64,000 nucleotides of DNA from Lamprobacter modestohalophilus (GTDB lineage Bacteria; Pseudomonadota; Gammaproteobacteria; Chromatiales; Chromatiaceae). Of the stretch, positions 29,269-37,950 are shown piece after piece. Numbering within the stretch: the stretch's first letter is position 1; each line of letters opens with the position of its first letter. The notes beneath the pieces were generated by a model, which saw only the letters and a list, made by a program, of their open reading frames with translations, was not told the origin of the DNA and made no database searches. The stretch is from positions 1-64,000 of the forward strand of contig NZ_NRRY01000009.1 in NCBI RefSeq assembly GCF_016583905.1, read 5' to 3'. A program made the position numbers and the translations under genes.

Positions 29269-29943
29269 ATGAACTATCTCGCAACCCCGGAGCAGACGAA
29301 TCCCGACCCGGCCCGCTTTCGCACGCAAGCGATGGAGCGAGGGCTCGAGCGCGAGGATCTTGATGCTGACCCCATTGTTCAGTTCCAGCGTTGGTACCAA
29401 GAGACCCTTGCGACCCAGCTCCCGGAGCCCAACGCAATGTCCCTCGCCACGGTCGACAGCGCTGGTCAGCCGAGCCTGCGCACCGTCTTGCTCAAACTGT
29501 ATGACACGCAGGGATTCATCTTCTTCACCAACTACCACAGTGCTAAGTCCCAGCAGATCGGCGTCAACAACCGGGTCGCCCTGCTGTTTCCTTGGGTTGC
29601 GCTGGCGCGGCAGGTCAGCATCCTTGGCACCGCCGAGCGCATTCCGACCAGCGAGTCGCTGCGCTACTTCATGACCCGCGGTCGAGGCAGCCGTATCGGC
29701 GCCTGGGCCTCGCCGCAGAGTCAGGTGATTCGCTCACGTTCGCTACTCGAGCAGAAGGTCGCCGAGATCAAGCACCGATACAGCGAAGGCGAGATACCGC
29801 TCCCAGACTTCTGGGGCGGTTATCGAGTGATCCCGACGAGCATCGAATTCTGGCAGGGACGCGACAGCCGGCTGCACGATCGCTTCCGCTACCGACGAGA
29901 AGCGCCCGAAACCCCCTGGAAAATCGAGCGTCTTGCCCCCTAA
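29269..29943 (+). CDS. pdxH: Pyridoxamine 5'-phosphate oxidase
   Basis: A 224-residue FMN enzyme making pyridoxal 5'-phosphate from PNP or PMP, the last step of vitamin B6 synthesis and salvage. Clear family segments are NAMSLATVDSAGQPSLRTVLLK, the FMN-binding FFTNYHSAKSQQI, and the C-terminal FWQGRDSRLHDRFRYRR. Full length. It lies 43 bases after the DUF2934 gene and may be co-transcribed. Confidence 0.96.
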   Translation: MNYLATPEQTNPDPARFRTQAMERGLEREDLDADPIVQFQRWYQETLATQLPEPNAMSLATVDSAGQPSLRTVLLKLYDTQGFIFFTNYHSAKSQQIGVNNRVALLFPWVALARQVSILGTAERIPTSESLRYFMTRGRGSRIGAWASPQSQVIRSRSLLEQKVAEIKHRYSEGEIPLPDFWGGYRVIPTSIEFWQGRDSRLHDRFRYRREAPETPWKIERLAP

Positions 29944-30251
29944 TCGCGTCGTGCTGCGGCGACATACACGCGAGCGCAATAACGCCAGCCTCAAGCCTTA
30001 CGCTGCCAACAAGCTAGGCTGAGCGCTAGCAAGCGCAAAAAGTCATCAGGCTTGGTCACCCCGCAGGCTACTCGGTCTTGCCGTTCGTCCAAAACCACCT
30101 CCTGCACCACAGCTTCAAGCTTGACACGGCGATATCGTGCGTCGTGGATATCGATCGTTGCTTCTAAAAAGGTCGAGCTTCCTGTGTTGCTGAATCGGCG
30201 TCAAGGCCAAGCCGGTGCAGCTGTCGCAGGCAAAGACAGGGTTCACGCAAC
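29944..30251. other. Spacer between pdxH and tRNA-Gly; no clear gene
   Basis: On the minus strand one open frame of about 65 codons (roughly 29995-30200) reads like protein but has no usable start codon and no family I recognise. It could be a gene remnant. No other feature is seen apart from the tRNA-Gly terminator at its right end. Confidence 0.35.
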
Positions 30252-30276
30252 AAAAAAGGCCGGCTTGAAGCCGGCC
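30252..30276 (-). terminator. Rho-independent terminator of tRNA-Gly
   Basis: GGCCGGCTT and AAGCCGGCC form a perfect 9-bp stem. On the minus strand it is followed by six T. It lies 13 bases beyond the tRNA 3' end. Confidence 0.9.
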
Positions 30277-30289
30277 TAATTTCTTAATT

Positions 30290-30365
<76 letters not shown>

Positions 30366-30377
30366 TAGGAGCCGCTT

Positions 30378-30405
30378 AGAATACCACCGAGAATTTCTTT
30401 GTCAA
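30378..30405 (-). promoter_or_regulatory. Sigma70 promoter of tRNA-Gly
   Basis: On the minus strand, a perfect -35 TTGACA (30400-30405) and -10 TATTCT (30378-30383) with 16-base spacing, ending 12 bases before the tRNA. Confidence 0.85.
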
Positions 30406-30542
30406 GCACTCAAGGAATCAAAAAACAGCGGGGCCAGATCAACAACCTTGCTGTTCCTGTCTTGTTGCAGTGCGGCATTGGCCTTAGCATCAAGCACATC
30501 ATCGAGTACTGATCAACCGTCGCCAATCCTCAGGAGCACAAC

Positions 30543-31142
30543 ATGGCCGTCCAAGCCGTTCGAGAATCTATTCAGGGGCATCCGTTCAACGATGTCCTGA
30601 ACGAACTCCATGCCCACACCCTCACCGGCGTACCCGGCGAGTCCGATCCGTTCACCTTGAGCGAACTCGAGCGCGAGTATATCGCCTACGCACTGGCCAT
30701 CTACTATCAGTGCGATCACTGCCAAAAATATCACGGCCGTGTCGTCGACCGTCTGCGCGAGCTATCGGGAGCCAGCCACTGGGACTGGCGCGCCGAGTTT
30801 GTGCGCATCAGCCTGTTCCTGCGCACCAGCCGCTTCAACGTCTCGCAGCTCGAGTGGGATGGATGGATCGATTCTTGGCGGCGTTTCGCCGGGCGCCTGC
30901 ATGCACGCCAACCGGGTCTCGCTTGCTGCATCGCCTATGCCGTCGGCATTGCACGCGCCGACGAGCACTTGATGGATCTCTCGTTTGAATCGCTGGGCAG
31001 GCTGTACGCGACCGACGAGAACCTACTCGGGGCCATCCGCGACATCGATCGCCTGGTGGTCTTCATGAAGGCCGCGACCTCGAAGAACCGAACTGACCCC
31101 ATCGTTCGTCGCCAACTCTCGGCGCGCGGTATCCGCGTCTAG
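30543..31142 (+). CDS. AhpD-like / carboxymuconolactone decarboxylase-fold protein
   Basis: A 199-residue protein with an AhpD-type redox motif CDHCQKYH (Cys57, Cys60, His64), preceded by REYIAYALAIYYQ as in peroxidase-related AhpD-fold proteins. Such proteins reduce peroxides or act as electron relays; the substrate is unknown. The start ATG at 30543 follows an AGGAG site. It is monocistronic, with a GC-rich hairpin just past the stop. Confidence 0.8.
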   Translation: MAVQAVRESIQGHPFNDVLNELHAHTLTGVPGESDPFTLSELEREYIAYALAIYYQCDHCQKYHGRVVDRLRELSGASHWDWRAEFVRISLFLRTSRFNVSQLEWDGWIDSWRRFAGRLHARQPGLACCIAYAVGIARADEHLMDLSFESLGRLYATDENLLGAIRDIDRLVVFMKAATSKNRTDPIVRRQLSARGIRV

Positions 31143-31151
31143 ACACAGAGG

Positions 31152-31181
31152 CCGCTCGCAGGGCCTTGGCCTTGCGAGCGG
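31152..31181 (+). terminator. Hairpin after the AhpD-like gene
   Basis: The 9-bp arms CCGCTCGCA and TGCGAGCGG lie 10 bases past the stop codon. The following bases are only moderately T-rich, so it is a possible intrinsic terminator. Confidence 0.5.
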
Positions 31182-31200
31182 ATTCATATGTAAGGTTATA

Positions 31201-31325
31201 TCGATATCCAGCCCCAGCACACGATAGTCGACCTCACTAAAACGCAACATCAGCGGCAGATCGACATAGCCTAGCCCAAGGATGCCGATCAGAGCCCCGC
31301 GGCTGTTGAGGCGATCAATAAGCTC
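31201..31325 (-). pseudogene. Remnant of a nucleotide-sugar dehydrogenase (UDP-sugar 6-dehydrogenase N-terminus)
   Basis: On the minus strand about 41 codons read ELIDRLNSRGALIGILGLGY, then VDLPLMLRFSEVDYRVLGLD and ID. This is the N-terminal Rossmann segment of the WbpA/TviB/UDP-glucose dehydrogenase family (normally GLGYVGLPL). Two usual glycines are now Asp. There is no start codon, and similarity stops after the first beta-alpha-beta unit. It lies just downstream of a WbpE-like aminotransferase, the enzyme that follows such dehydrogenases in amino-sugar pathways, so a surface-sugar gene cluster may have decayed here. Confidence 0.75.
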
Positions 31326-31359
31326 CCTGTTTCCCCTCTCCCCCGAATAGACATCAGGG

Positions 31360-31578
31360 TCATTGATCGTACTTGTGCAGGATATCTTTCTTCGCGCGCT
31401 TGTATTCTTGAGCGCTGATCAGGCCCTGCTCATAGCTGGCATTCAGGTCCATCAACTCTTGACCCATCGTGGTGCTGGTCGCGCTGACGTTTGTCTTGGC
31501 GCCGCCCCCGCCACATGCTGCGAGGCTCAATGTCAGCAAGATGCAGATCGCACAGCGGCGAATAACAGTCGTAGGCAT
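31360..31578 (-). CDS. Small SHOCT-domain lipoprotein
   Basis: A 72-residue protein. The signal peptide has lipobox LAAC with Cys22, then a Gly-rich spacer and a C-terminal SHOCT-like motif (LNASYEQGLISAQEYKRAKK, about 46-65). SHOCT is a short helical oligomerisation or anchoring motif found at the C-terminus of many envelope proteins. It lies 11 bases after the aminotransferase fusion gene on the same strand. Its function is unknown. Confidence 0.78.
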   Translation of the reverse strand: MPTTVIRRCAICILLTLSLAACGGGGAKTNVSATSTTMGQELMDLNASYEQGLISAQEYKRAKKDILHKYDQ

Positions 31579-31589
31579 CGCTCGGGCTC

Positions 31590-33257
31590 CTAATCGGTTT
31601 CCAATCGAGTTGTTCCCTCGGTAGCAACGAGCGCATCGACAATACGCCGTTGCTCGACCTCGGTCAGATGCGGATGCATCGGCAGACTCATGATCTGCTC
31701 AGCAGTGGCCGCAGCAACCGGTGTGCACTCCGGGCAGCAGAGATGCGCATACGCTGGCTGCTGATTCATCGGCATCGGATAGTGCACGGCCGTCGGCACG
31801 CCCGCCGCTTTGAGTTTCGCTTGAACGTCATCGCGGTGCTGGACCCGCAGACTGTATTGGGCGAAGACGCTGGTGCGATCTGGCGCTGGCCAGGGCAGCA
31901 CGGTGATCGCCTCGGCGGTCGCGGCTTTCCTGCCTGTGAAAACCTGGCCTGGGCCTGTTGCCTCGTGGGCTTTATCGTCGGTTTTCCCGCCAGTTTTCTT
32001 CTGGATCAGCGCATGATAGCGGCGCGCGACGGCTTGGCGTTGGGCGATGTCTTGCTCGAAGCGCTCGAGGTTGGCGAGCACGACCGCGCATTGCAGGCTA
32101 TCCATGCGCCCGCCGATGCCGATGCGCCCATGGATGTAGCGCGCGCTCTGGCCATGCACACGGATCTCGCGGCAGGCTTGCGCGAGGGCATCGTCGCTGG
32201 TGAAGATGGCACCGCCATCGCCGTAGCCACCAAGCGGCTTGCTGGGGAAGAAGCTGGTGCAGCCGATGGTGCTCAGGTTGCCGCTCTTGTGGCCTTTGTA
32301 TTCCGCGCCAAAGCTCTGGGCCGCGTCTTCGATGACCGGCAGGTGGCCATGGCGGGCGGCGATGGCGTTGATCTCATCCATATCCGCCGGTTGCCCGTAG
32401 AGACTCACGGGCATGATGGCCTTGGTGTTGTCGCTGATCTTGGCTTCGATCAGTGCGGCGTTGATGTTACAGGTCCCCGGCTCGATGTCGACGAAGACCG
32501 GCGTCGCGCCCACCAGCACGATCACCTCAACCGTCGCGACGAAGGTGAACGGCGTTGTAATCACCTCATCGCCCGGCCCAATGCCCAGCGCCATCAGGCT
32601 GATCAGCAGCGCATCGGTGCCGCTGGCCGCGGTGATGCAATGCTGCGCGCCGGTATAGGCCGCCAGGCGCTGCTCCAGCTCAGTCACCTCGGGGCCCAAG
32701 ATGTATTGACCGTGATGAAGGACGCGGTGGATACCTTGCTCCAACTGCGGACGCAGGGCGTCCTGCTGGGTCTTCAGATCGATAAAACCCATGCCGGTCT
32801 GAGTGGCTGGTTGCTGGCAGAAAGCCTCGGGCGAAACACAGCGGTCGCGATGGTCTTTCAGAAGCACCTCATCGCGCGTGAGTAACTTGATCGAGCCGGG
32901 CGCAAATCGGTCGAGCGCGTGAAGCAGTTGCTCATCCTCTGGATCGGGACTGTCGAAAACGGGCCCTTCCCCCGCGAGCGCGGCCAGCCAGTGCTTGTCT
33001 TCCGCAAAGACCTTTAGAAGGGATTTTGATTGATGTGCAAGCTGCTTGGCAGACAGCGGCTTCGCTGCGGGCGACCGGGCTCGCTGCAGTGCTCGTCTGA
33101 CCACATAATCGAGCGTCTGCACGCTGCCGGCATAGAGCCAAAGCCGACCGCCCTCGGCCAGACACTTGGCGATGGCCAGATCGACCGATTCACACCATGG
33201 CTTTCGTCCGACACAGCTATCGACTGCGACATTCACATCCAACAGCAAGTCCATCAC
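31590..33257 (-). CDS. Fusion protein: N-terminal PIN domain and C-terminal WbpE-like DegT/DnrJ aminotransferase
   Basis: A 555-residue single frame. Residues 1-148 look like a VapC-type PIN nuclease: LLLDVNV with Asp7 at the start, acidic DPEDEQLLHALD (105-116), and LLTRDEVLL with Asp129 near the end. From Met156 the protein is a complete PLP aminotransferase close to WbpE: FIDLKTQQDALRPQL, ASGTDALLISLMALG, EDAAQSFGA (Asp311) and SFFPSKPLGGYGDGG, with Lys340 as the PLP lysine. There is no stop or obvious ribosome site at the junction. A Lys/Thr/Gly-rich insert lies near 420-450. It starts directly after an AF2212-type antitoxin gene (TGA then GTG; ATG 33254 is equally likely). WbpE-like enzymes aminate UDP-3-keto-glucuronate sugars for O-antigen. 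Confidence 0.85.
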   Translation of the reverse strand: MMDLLLDVNVAVDSCVGRKPWCESVDLAIAKCLAEGGRLWLYAGSVQTLDYVVRRALQRARSPAAKPLSAKQLAHQSKSLLKVFAEDKHWLAALAGEGPVFDSPDPEDEQLLHALDRFAPGSIKLLTRDEVLLKDHRDRCVSPEAFCQQPATQTGMGFIDLKTQQDALRPQLEQGIHRVLHHGQYILGPEVTELEQRLAAYTGAQHCITAASGTDALLISLMALGIGPGDEVITTPFTFVATVEVIVLVGATPVFVDIEPGTCNINAALIEAKISDNTKAIMPVSLYGQPADMDEINAIAARHGHLPVIEDAAQSFGAEYKGHKSGNLSTIGCTSFFPSKPLGGYGDGGAIFTSDDALAQACREIRVHGQSARYIHGRIGIGGRMDSLQCAVVLANLERFEQDIAQRQAVARRYHALIQKKTGGKTDDKAHEATGPGQVFTGRKAATAEAITVLPWPAPDRTSVFAQYSLRVQHRDDVQAKLKAAGVPTAVHYPMPMNQQPAYAHLCCPECTPVAAATAEQIMSLPMHPHLTEVEQRRIVDALVATEGTTRLETD

Positions 33258-33566
33258 TCAGCGGTCCTCTCGCAACGCTAGGGCTTCGAGACGCTCGCAT
33301 TGCTTGTCACTCATCGCGGGCAGCTCATCGTCTGGTGGCGGTGGCGCGTTGCGAATGGCGTCGAGCATTTCGCGCTTGGCTCTGGCGTGCGCGACAACCT
33401 CAGATGGCAGGTTGCCGGCGAGCCCCCCAGTGCTCACCTCAGTGCGAATCGCCGCGTCAATCGCTTCGTCAGGCACCTCGACGACCACCCGCAACGGGTC
33501 TTGCTTGAGCCTCAACGGCGTCAGAAATTCGAGTCTGCCTTGGCGATAGATGGCTTCAACTTGCAT
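33258..33566 (-). CDS. AF2212/DUF104-like antitoxin
   Basis: About 102 residues from ATG 33566 (a TTG at 33581 is an alternative). The N-terminus MQVEAIYRQGRLEFLTPLRL matches the AF2212-like antitoxin family, which pairs with VapC PIN toxins. The C-terminal part is charged and helical, as expected for the toxin-binding part. Its stop codon touches the start of the PIN-aminotransferase gene, the usual coupling of a toxin-antitoxin pair. Confidence 0.78.
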   Translation of the reverse strand: MQVEAIYRQGRLEFLTPLRLKQDPLRVVVEVPDEAIDAAIRTEVSTGGLAGNLPSEVVAHARAKREMLDAIRNAPPPPDDELPAMSDKQCERLEALALREDR

Positions 33567-33654
33567 GATGGTCAGCGTCAATCCTGGTCTGTTCCGGTTC
33601 TTGCCTGATGATCAGCGCAAATGGTGTTCTGTTCCGGTTTTTGCTGGTTTTTGA

Positions 33655-34281
33655 TCAGTCGGCATACTGGTCTTTCTCGGTATTGGTGAGACTCGGCCAG
33701 GCCGCGCGCAGGTAGAGGATCATCGACCAGAGCGTGAGGAGCGCGGCGATGTAGAGCAAGACCACGGCGGGCCAGTAGATCGGTATGCCGAGGAACGGGC
33801 TGCCGAGGATGAGCAAGACGATCGAGATCATCTGCAGCGTGGTCTTCACCTTACCGGCCATCGACACCTTGACCTTGGCCCGGGCGCCGATCTCGGCCAT
33901 CCACTCACGCAGCGCGGAGACGGTGATCTCTCGGCCAATGATGACGGCGGCAGGCAGCACAAACAGGATGCTGGCCTCGGCCTGCACCAAGAGCACCAGG
34001 GCGACGGCCACCATCAGCTTATCGGCAACGGGGTCTAGGAAGGCACCGAGCGGCGAGGTCTGGCTCCAGCGCCGCGCGAGGTAGCCATCGAGCCAATCGG
34101 TGATGGCAGCAACCGTGAAGATCAGCGCGCAGACCAGGCGCGCCCAGGGCACCGGCAGATAGAACACCACCACGAACACCGGGATCAGCGCGATCCGCAG
34201 CAGCGTCAGGATGTTCGGAATGTTCCACAGGCTGGTGTTTTGGCTCACAGACTTCACCGCTAGGCTGACTCGCTGATGCAC
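33655..34281 (-). CDS. pgsA: CDP-diacylglycerol-glycerol-3-phosphate 3-phosphatidyltransferase
   Basis: A 208-residue membrane enzyme making phosphatidylglycerol phosphate, the committed step to anionic phospholipids. The CDP-alcohol phosphotransferase signature is intact (DWLDGYLAR, then GAFLDPVADK). About five to six membrane helices. The first residues before NIPNILTLLR exceed those of E. coli PgsA, and the leftmost start is GTG 34281 with a weak ribosome site, so the true start could be some codons later. Confidence 0.95.
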   Translation of the reverse strand: MHQRVSLAVKSVSQNTSLWNIPNILTLLRIALIPVFVVVFYLPVPWARLVCALIFTVAAITDWLDGYLARRWSQTSPLGAFLDPVADKLMVAVALVLLVQAEASILFVLPAAVIIGREITVSALREWMAEIGARAKVKVSMAGKVKTTLQMISIVLLILGSPFLGIPIYWPAVVLLYIAALLTLWSMILYLRAAWPSLTNTEKDQYAD

Positions 34282-34406
34282 AGAACAACCGATCTTGCTT
34301 GACTCACAGCCATTTGTCGCCGCGATTTATCGATTGACCGGCCGCACATGACTGTATTGGTAGGACGCGACCGATTGGTAGGATGTGATCGATTGGCAGC
34401 AATCGA

Positions 34407-35513
34407 TTACCGCTGCGCCATCAAGGCAGCCAACTTCTCCGCAGTTGGCTGCTCGATCACCCCACGCTCAGTGACGATCACATCGACCAACTCGGCCGGC
34501 GTGACATCGAACACCGGGTTATGCGCGCCCACGGCCTCGGGGCCGACACGAGTTCCGCCACAACTGAGCACCTCATCGGCGGCCCGCTCCTCGATCGGGA
34601 TGTCGGCACCGCGCGCGACGCTCAGATCGATGGTCGAGGTCGGTGCGGCCACCATGAAGCGCACACCGTGATAGCGGGCCAGCACGGCGAGCCCATAGGT
34701 GCCGATCTTATTGCAGACATCACCGTTGGCGGCAATGCGATCGGAGCCGACGATGACCCAGCCGATCCCACCGCGCGCCATCAGGCTCGCGGCGACGTTG
34801 TCCGCCTGCACCGTCACCGGGATGCCGGATTGGTCAAGCTCCCAGGCCGTCAGCCGCGAGCCCTGCAGCCACGGGCGGGTCTCGTCAGCGTAGACGCGTC
34901 CGAGCTTGCCCGCGGCATAGGCACTGCGCACCACGCCGAGCGCGGTGCCATAGCCGCCAGTGGCCAGGGCGCCAGCGTTGCAATGGGTGATGACGTCGGT
35001 GGGGCCCTCGATCAGCGCCGCACCCAGGTCGCCCATCGCCTGATTCGCCGCGACGTCTTCGCGATGAATACGCAGCGCTTCGATCAACAGCGCCGGCACC
35101 GGATCGAGCTGGTCGAGCTGATCGAGCAGCTCACGCATGCGCTCAAGTGCCCAGAACAGATTGATGGCGGTAGGCCGCGCCGCAGCGAGCACCTTCAGAT
35201 CCTGGTCAACGCCGGGACGCCAGTCGGCCGGGCTGCGCTGGAAATGATCGCGCACCGAGAGCACCACCCCGTAGGCGGCCGTCACCCCGATCGCGGGCGC
35301 ACCCCGCACCACCATGTCTTTGATTGCACGGGCGGTTTCGGCGGCATTCTCGCAGACTACGAACCGCGTTTCGGCAGGCAGTGCGCGTTGGTCGAGCAGG
35401 AACAGCTGGTCCTCATGCCAGACGATGGCGTTGTCTGGATGGGCAACCAGTGCATGCGGCTTCATCGTTTGGGACGGTATAGCTTGGGGCGTTTTAGCTT
35501 GGGACGTTTCCAT
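34407..35513 (-). CDS. mtnA: S-methyl-5-thioribose-1-phosphate isomerase
   Basis: About 368 residues from ATG 35513, which has an AAGGGA site 8 bases upstream; the longer frame to 35600 lacks one. It isomerises methylthioribose-1-P to methylthioribulose-1-P in methionine salvage. Family motifs include [33 protein letters not shown] and [20 protein letters not shown]. The first 16 residues are repeat-derived ([13 protein letters not shown]). It is divergent from mtaD, and the two 5' ends are 85 bases apart. Confidence 0.95.
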   Translation of the reverse strand: METSQAKTPQAIPSQTMKPHALVAHPDNAIVWHEDQLFLLDQRALPAETRFVVCENAAETARAIKDMVVRGAPAIGVTAAYGVVLSVRDHFQRSPADWRPGVDQDLKVLAAARPTAINLFWALERMRELLDQLDQLDPVPALLIEALRIHREDVAANQAMGDLGAALIEGPTDVITHCNAGALATGGYGTALGVVRSAYAAGKLGRVYADETRPWLQGSRLTAWELDQSGIPVTVQADNVAASLMARGGIGWVIVGSDRIAANGDVCNKIGTYGLAVLARYHGVRFMVAAPTSTIDLSVARGADIPIEERAADEVLSCGGTRVGPEAVGAHNPVFDVTPAELVDVIVTERGVIEQPTAEKLAALMAQR

Positions 35514-35598
35514 GACGCGATCCCTTGTGGCAAAGTTCTCGTGCATTCTTGGCCTTTTTGGCCCTTCGCTCAAGTGGCAACATGCCGAGGACCCCTTC

Positions 35599-36918
35599 AT
35601 GCAAGCCGAGCTCCTGATTCATGCCGACTGGATTCTGCCAGTGGATGCGGCGGATAGCACACTGGAGCGGCATAGCCTCTGTATCGATCGCGGGCGCATC
35701 AGCGCACTCCTGCCGCGCAGCGAGGCGGAGCAACAGATCGAAGCCAAGCGCGTGCTCGAGCTACCCGGCCATGCCCTCATCCCCGGCCTGATCAACGCCC
35801 ACACCCACGCTGCCATGACGCTGTTGCGCGGTCTCGCCGACGATCTGCCGCTGATGACCTGGCTGCATGAGCACATCTGGCCCGCCGAGGGTCGCTGGGT
35901 GGATACCGAATTCGTCGCCGATGGCACCCGGCTCGCGGTGCTGGAGATGCTGCGCGGCGGAATCACCTGTTTCAACGACATGTATTTCTACCCCGAGGTT
36001 ACGGCGCGGATCACCGCCGAGGCCGGGATGCGCGTGCTGGCCGGGATGATCGTGGTCGACTTGCCCACCCGCTATGCGCAGGACGCCGATGAGTATTTGC
36101 GACGCGGCCTCGAGCTATATGAGCAATACCACGACCACCCACTGGCACGCATCGCGTTCGCGCCGCATTCGACCTATGCGGTCTCAGAGGAGCCGCTCGC
36201 GCGCATCCGCACCCTGAGCGATGAGCTTGAGGTGCAGGTGCACATGCATCTGCATGAGACACGCGATGAGGTGATGCAATCGCTCGGCACGCACGGCGAG
36301 CGGCCGCTGGCGCGACTGGATCGCCTCGGCCTCCTGGGGCCGCAGCTGATTGCCGTGCACATGACGCAGCTCGAGGACGAAGAGATCGCCCGCGTGGCCG
36401 CGAGCGGCGCGCATGTGGTGCACTGCCCCGAATCGAATCTGAAGCTGGCAAGTGGCTTCTGCCGGGTCGCGGACCTTTTGGATGCGGGCGTGAATGTCGC
36501 CCTCGGCACCGACGGCGCAGCCAGCAACAACGACCTCAATCTGCTCGCGGAGATGCGAACGGCAGCGCTGCTGGCGAAAGGGGTCGCCGGTTCTGCTGCT
36601 GCGGTACCCGCCGAAACCGCCTTACGCATGGCCACCCTGAACGGTGCCAAGGCGCTCGGGATCGACGACGAGACCGGCTCGCTGGAGGTGGGCAAGGCGG
36701 CGGATATGGTCGCGGTCGACCTTGGCAACCCACATACGCAACCGCTCTACCATGCCTGCTCACAAATGGTCTACGCCGCCAGCAGCAACCAGGTCCAGCA
36801 CGTCTGGATCGCGGGCCGCCAGCTGATCCGCGACGGCGAGCCCCTGACCCTAGAGCCGGACAACATCCTCACCGCCGCCCAACGCTGGCGCGATCGCATC
36901 GCGGAGCACAGCAGCTAG
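35599..36918 (+). CDS. mtaD: 5-methylthioadenosine/S-adenosylhomocysteine deaminase (TRZ/ATZ amidohydrolase)
   Basis: About 439 residues from ATG 35599 (GAGG site upstream); the frame is open further 5' but without family similarity. It is a metal-dependent amidohydrolase: [17 protein letters not shown] carries the first two metal histidines, then [21 protein letters not shown] and [11 protein letters not shown] with the metal Asp. It deaminates methylthioadenosine to methylthioinosine. With mtnA next door, salvage probably runs through a methylthioinosine phosphorylase encoded elsewhere, as in Pseudomonas. Confidence 0.93.
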   Translation: MQAELLIHADWILPVDAADSTLERHSLCIDRGRISALLPRSEAEQQIEAKRVLELPGHALIPGLINAHTHAAMTLLRGLADDLPLMTWLHEHIWPAEGRWVDTEFVADGTRLAVLEMLRGGITCFNDMYFYPEVTARITAEAGMRVLAGMIVVDLPTRYAQDADEYLRRGLELYEQYHDHPLARIAFAPHSTYAVSEEPLARIRTLSDELEVQVHMHLHETRDEVMQSLGTHGERPLARLDRLGLLGPQLIAVHMTQLEDEEIARVAASGAHVVHCPESNLKLASGFCRVADLLDAGVNVALGTDGAASNNDLNLLAEMRTAALLAKGVAGSAAAVPAETALRMATLNGAKALGIDDETGSLEVGKAADMVAVDLGNPHTQPLYHACSQMVYAASSNQVQHVWIAGRQLIRDGEPLTLEPDNILTAAQRWRDRIAEHSS

Positions 36919-36948
36919 GGCGATTGCCGGAAAAGCTCGCCCCGAACC

Positions 36949-37857
36949 ATGAGTAATCCAAATCATTCACTCTTCTGGATGGCAGTCTACCTGGCGCTGG
37001 TCGGCGCCTTGGTCGCCGTTCTCTTCGTGCCGCTCCAAGACGCCTTTCTCGCCAACTGGGGCTTCAATAGCCTGATCCTCGGTGTACTCGCGATCGGCCT
37101 CATCATCAACCTGCAGCAGGTCTTGGCACTGCATCCCGAGATCGCCTGGATCAGGCATTTCCGCACCGGCAATATCGAACTGCTGGAAGAACATCCGCGG
37201 CTGATGAAACCGTTGGCCCGCCATCTGCACGGGCGGCGCAAGGATCGCTTCCGGCTCTCGGCGCTGTCGCTGCGCACCGTCCTCGACGGCATCCGCTCGC
37301 GACTCGACGAGTCGCGCGAGATCTCACGCTATGTGATCGGGCTGCTGATCTTCCTCGGTCTACTCGGCACCTTCTGGGGCTTGCTGGATACCGTCGGCTC
37401 GGTCGGCCAAGTCATCGCCGGGCTAGATGTCTCCGGCGGCGCCGTCGACGAGGTCTTCGCCACCCTGAAGACCGGACTCGAAGCACCGCTGGCCGGCATG
37501 GGCACCGCCTTCAGCTCCTCGCTGTTCGGGCTCGGCGGCTCGCTGATCCTCGGCTTCCTAGACCTACAAGCCGGACACGCGCAGAATCGCTTCTTCAACG
37601 ACCTCGAAGAATGGCTCTCCGGCCTCACCCAGCTGATCGACGAGCCCGAGATGGGCGGTGCCGCTTCCCGCCCACAATCACGCGTGGTCGAAACGAGCAC
37701 CGCAAGCCTAGCAACAACCAACACCGACACAGCCGCCCTACTCGACGAACTCCGCGCCCAGCGGCAAGTCCTCGAAGCCCTACTCCTCGCCCAGACTGGC
37801 TCACGAGCGCCAGCTCCCGATGCGACCGCAGGGGTGACCGCCACCCACAAGCGCTGA
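36949..37857 (+). CDS. MotA/TolQ/ExbB-family proton-channel protein
   Basis: A 302-residue membrane protein with helices near 8-28, 39-58, 125-150 and 185-205. The MotA/ExbB-type core GLLIFLGLLGTFWGLLDTVG and AGMGTAFSSSLFGLGGSLI give the proton path. The C-terminus is a soluble, repeat-tinged tail. It pairs with the OmpA-domain protein downstream, as in stator-like pairs. No flagellar, Tol or TonB genes are near, so it is probably one of the uncharacterised stator pairs. It lies 30 bases after mtaD. Confidence 0.85.
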   Translation: MSNPNHSLFWMAVYLALVGALVAVLFVPLQDAFLANWGFNSLILGVLAIGLIINLQQVLALHPEIAWIRHFRTGNIELLEEHPRLMKPLARHLHGRRKDRFRLSALSLRTVLDGIRSRLDESREISRYVIGLLIFLGLLGTFWGLLDTVGSVGQVIAGLDVSGGAVDEVFATLKTGLEAPLAGMGTAFSSSLFGLGGSLILGFLDLQAGHAQNRFFNDLEEWLSGLTQLIDEPEMGGAASRPQSRVVETSTASLATTNTDTAALLDELRAQRQVLEALLLAQTGSRAPAPDATAGVTATHKR

Positions 37858-37860
37858 CCC

Positions 37861-37943
37861 AACTCACCACTCACCACTCACCACTAACCACTAACCACTA
37901 ACCACTAACCACTAACCACTCACCACTCACCACTCACCACTCA
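37861..37943. repeat. Heptamer array (ACTCACC / ACTAACC), about 12 units
   Basis: About twelve 7-bp units in three blocks: ACTCACC, then five ACTAACC, then ACTCACC again. It fills the whole spacer between the MotA-like and OmpA-like genes and contains no ribosome site except whatever the last bases give. The copy number could set the spacing or folding of the intergenic mRNA. Confidence 0.95.
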
Positions 37944-37950
37944 AAACCCA

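Noticed and set aside
29995..30200. Minus-strand protein-like frame between pdxH and tRNA-Gly
   Set aside because: It has no usable start codon after the preceding in-frame stop and matches no family I know, so it was left as a possible remnant only.
31650..32885. Plus-strand frame of 411 codons opposite the PIN-aminotransferase gene
   Set aside because: No domain is recognisable, whereas the minus strand encodes conserved aminotransferase motifs over the same bases.
37861..37943. Heptamer array considered as a CRISPR-like array
   Set aside because: Units are only 7 bp, contiguous and without spacers; no cas genes are in the window.
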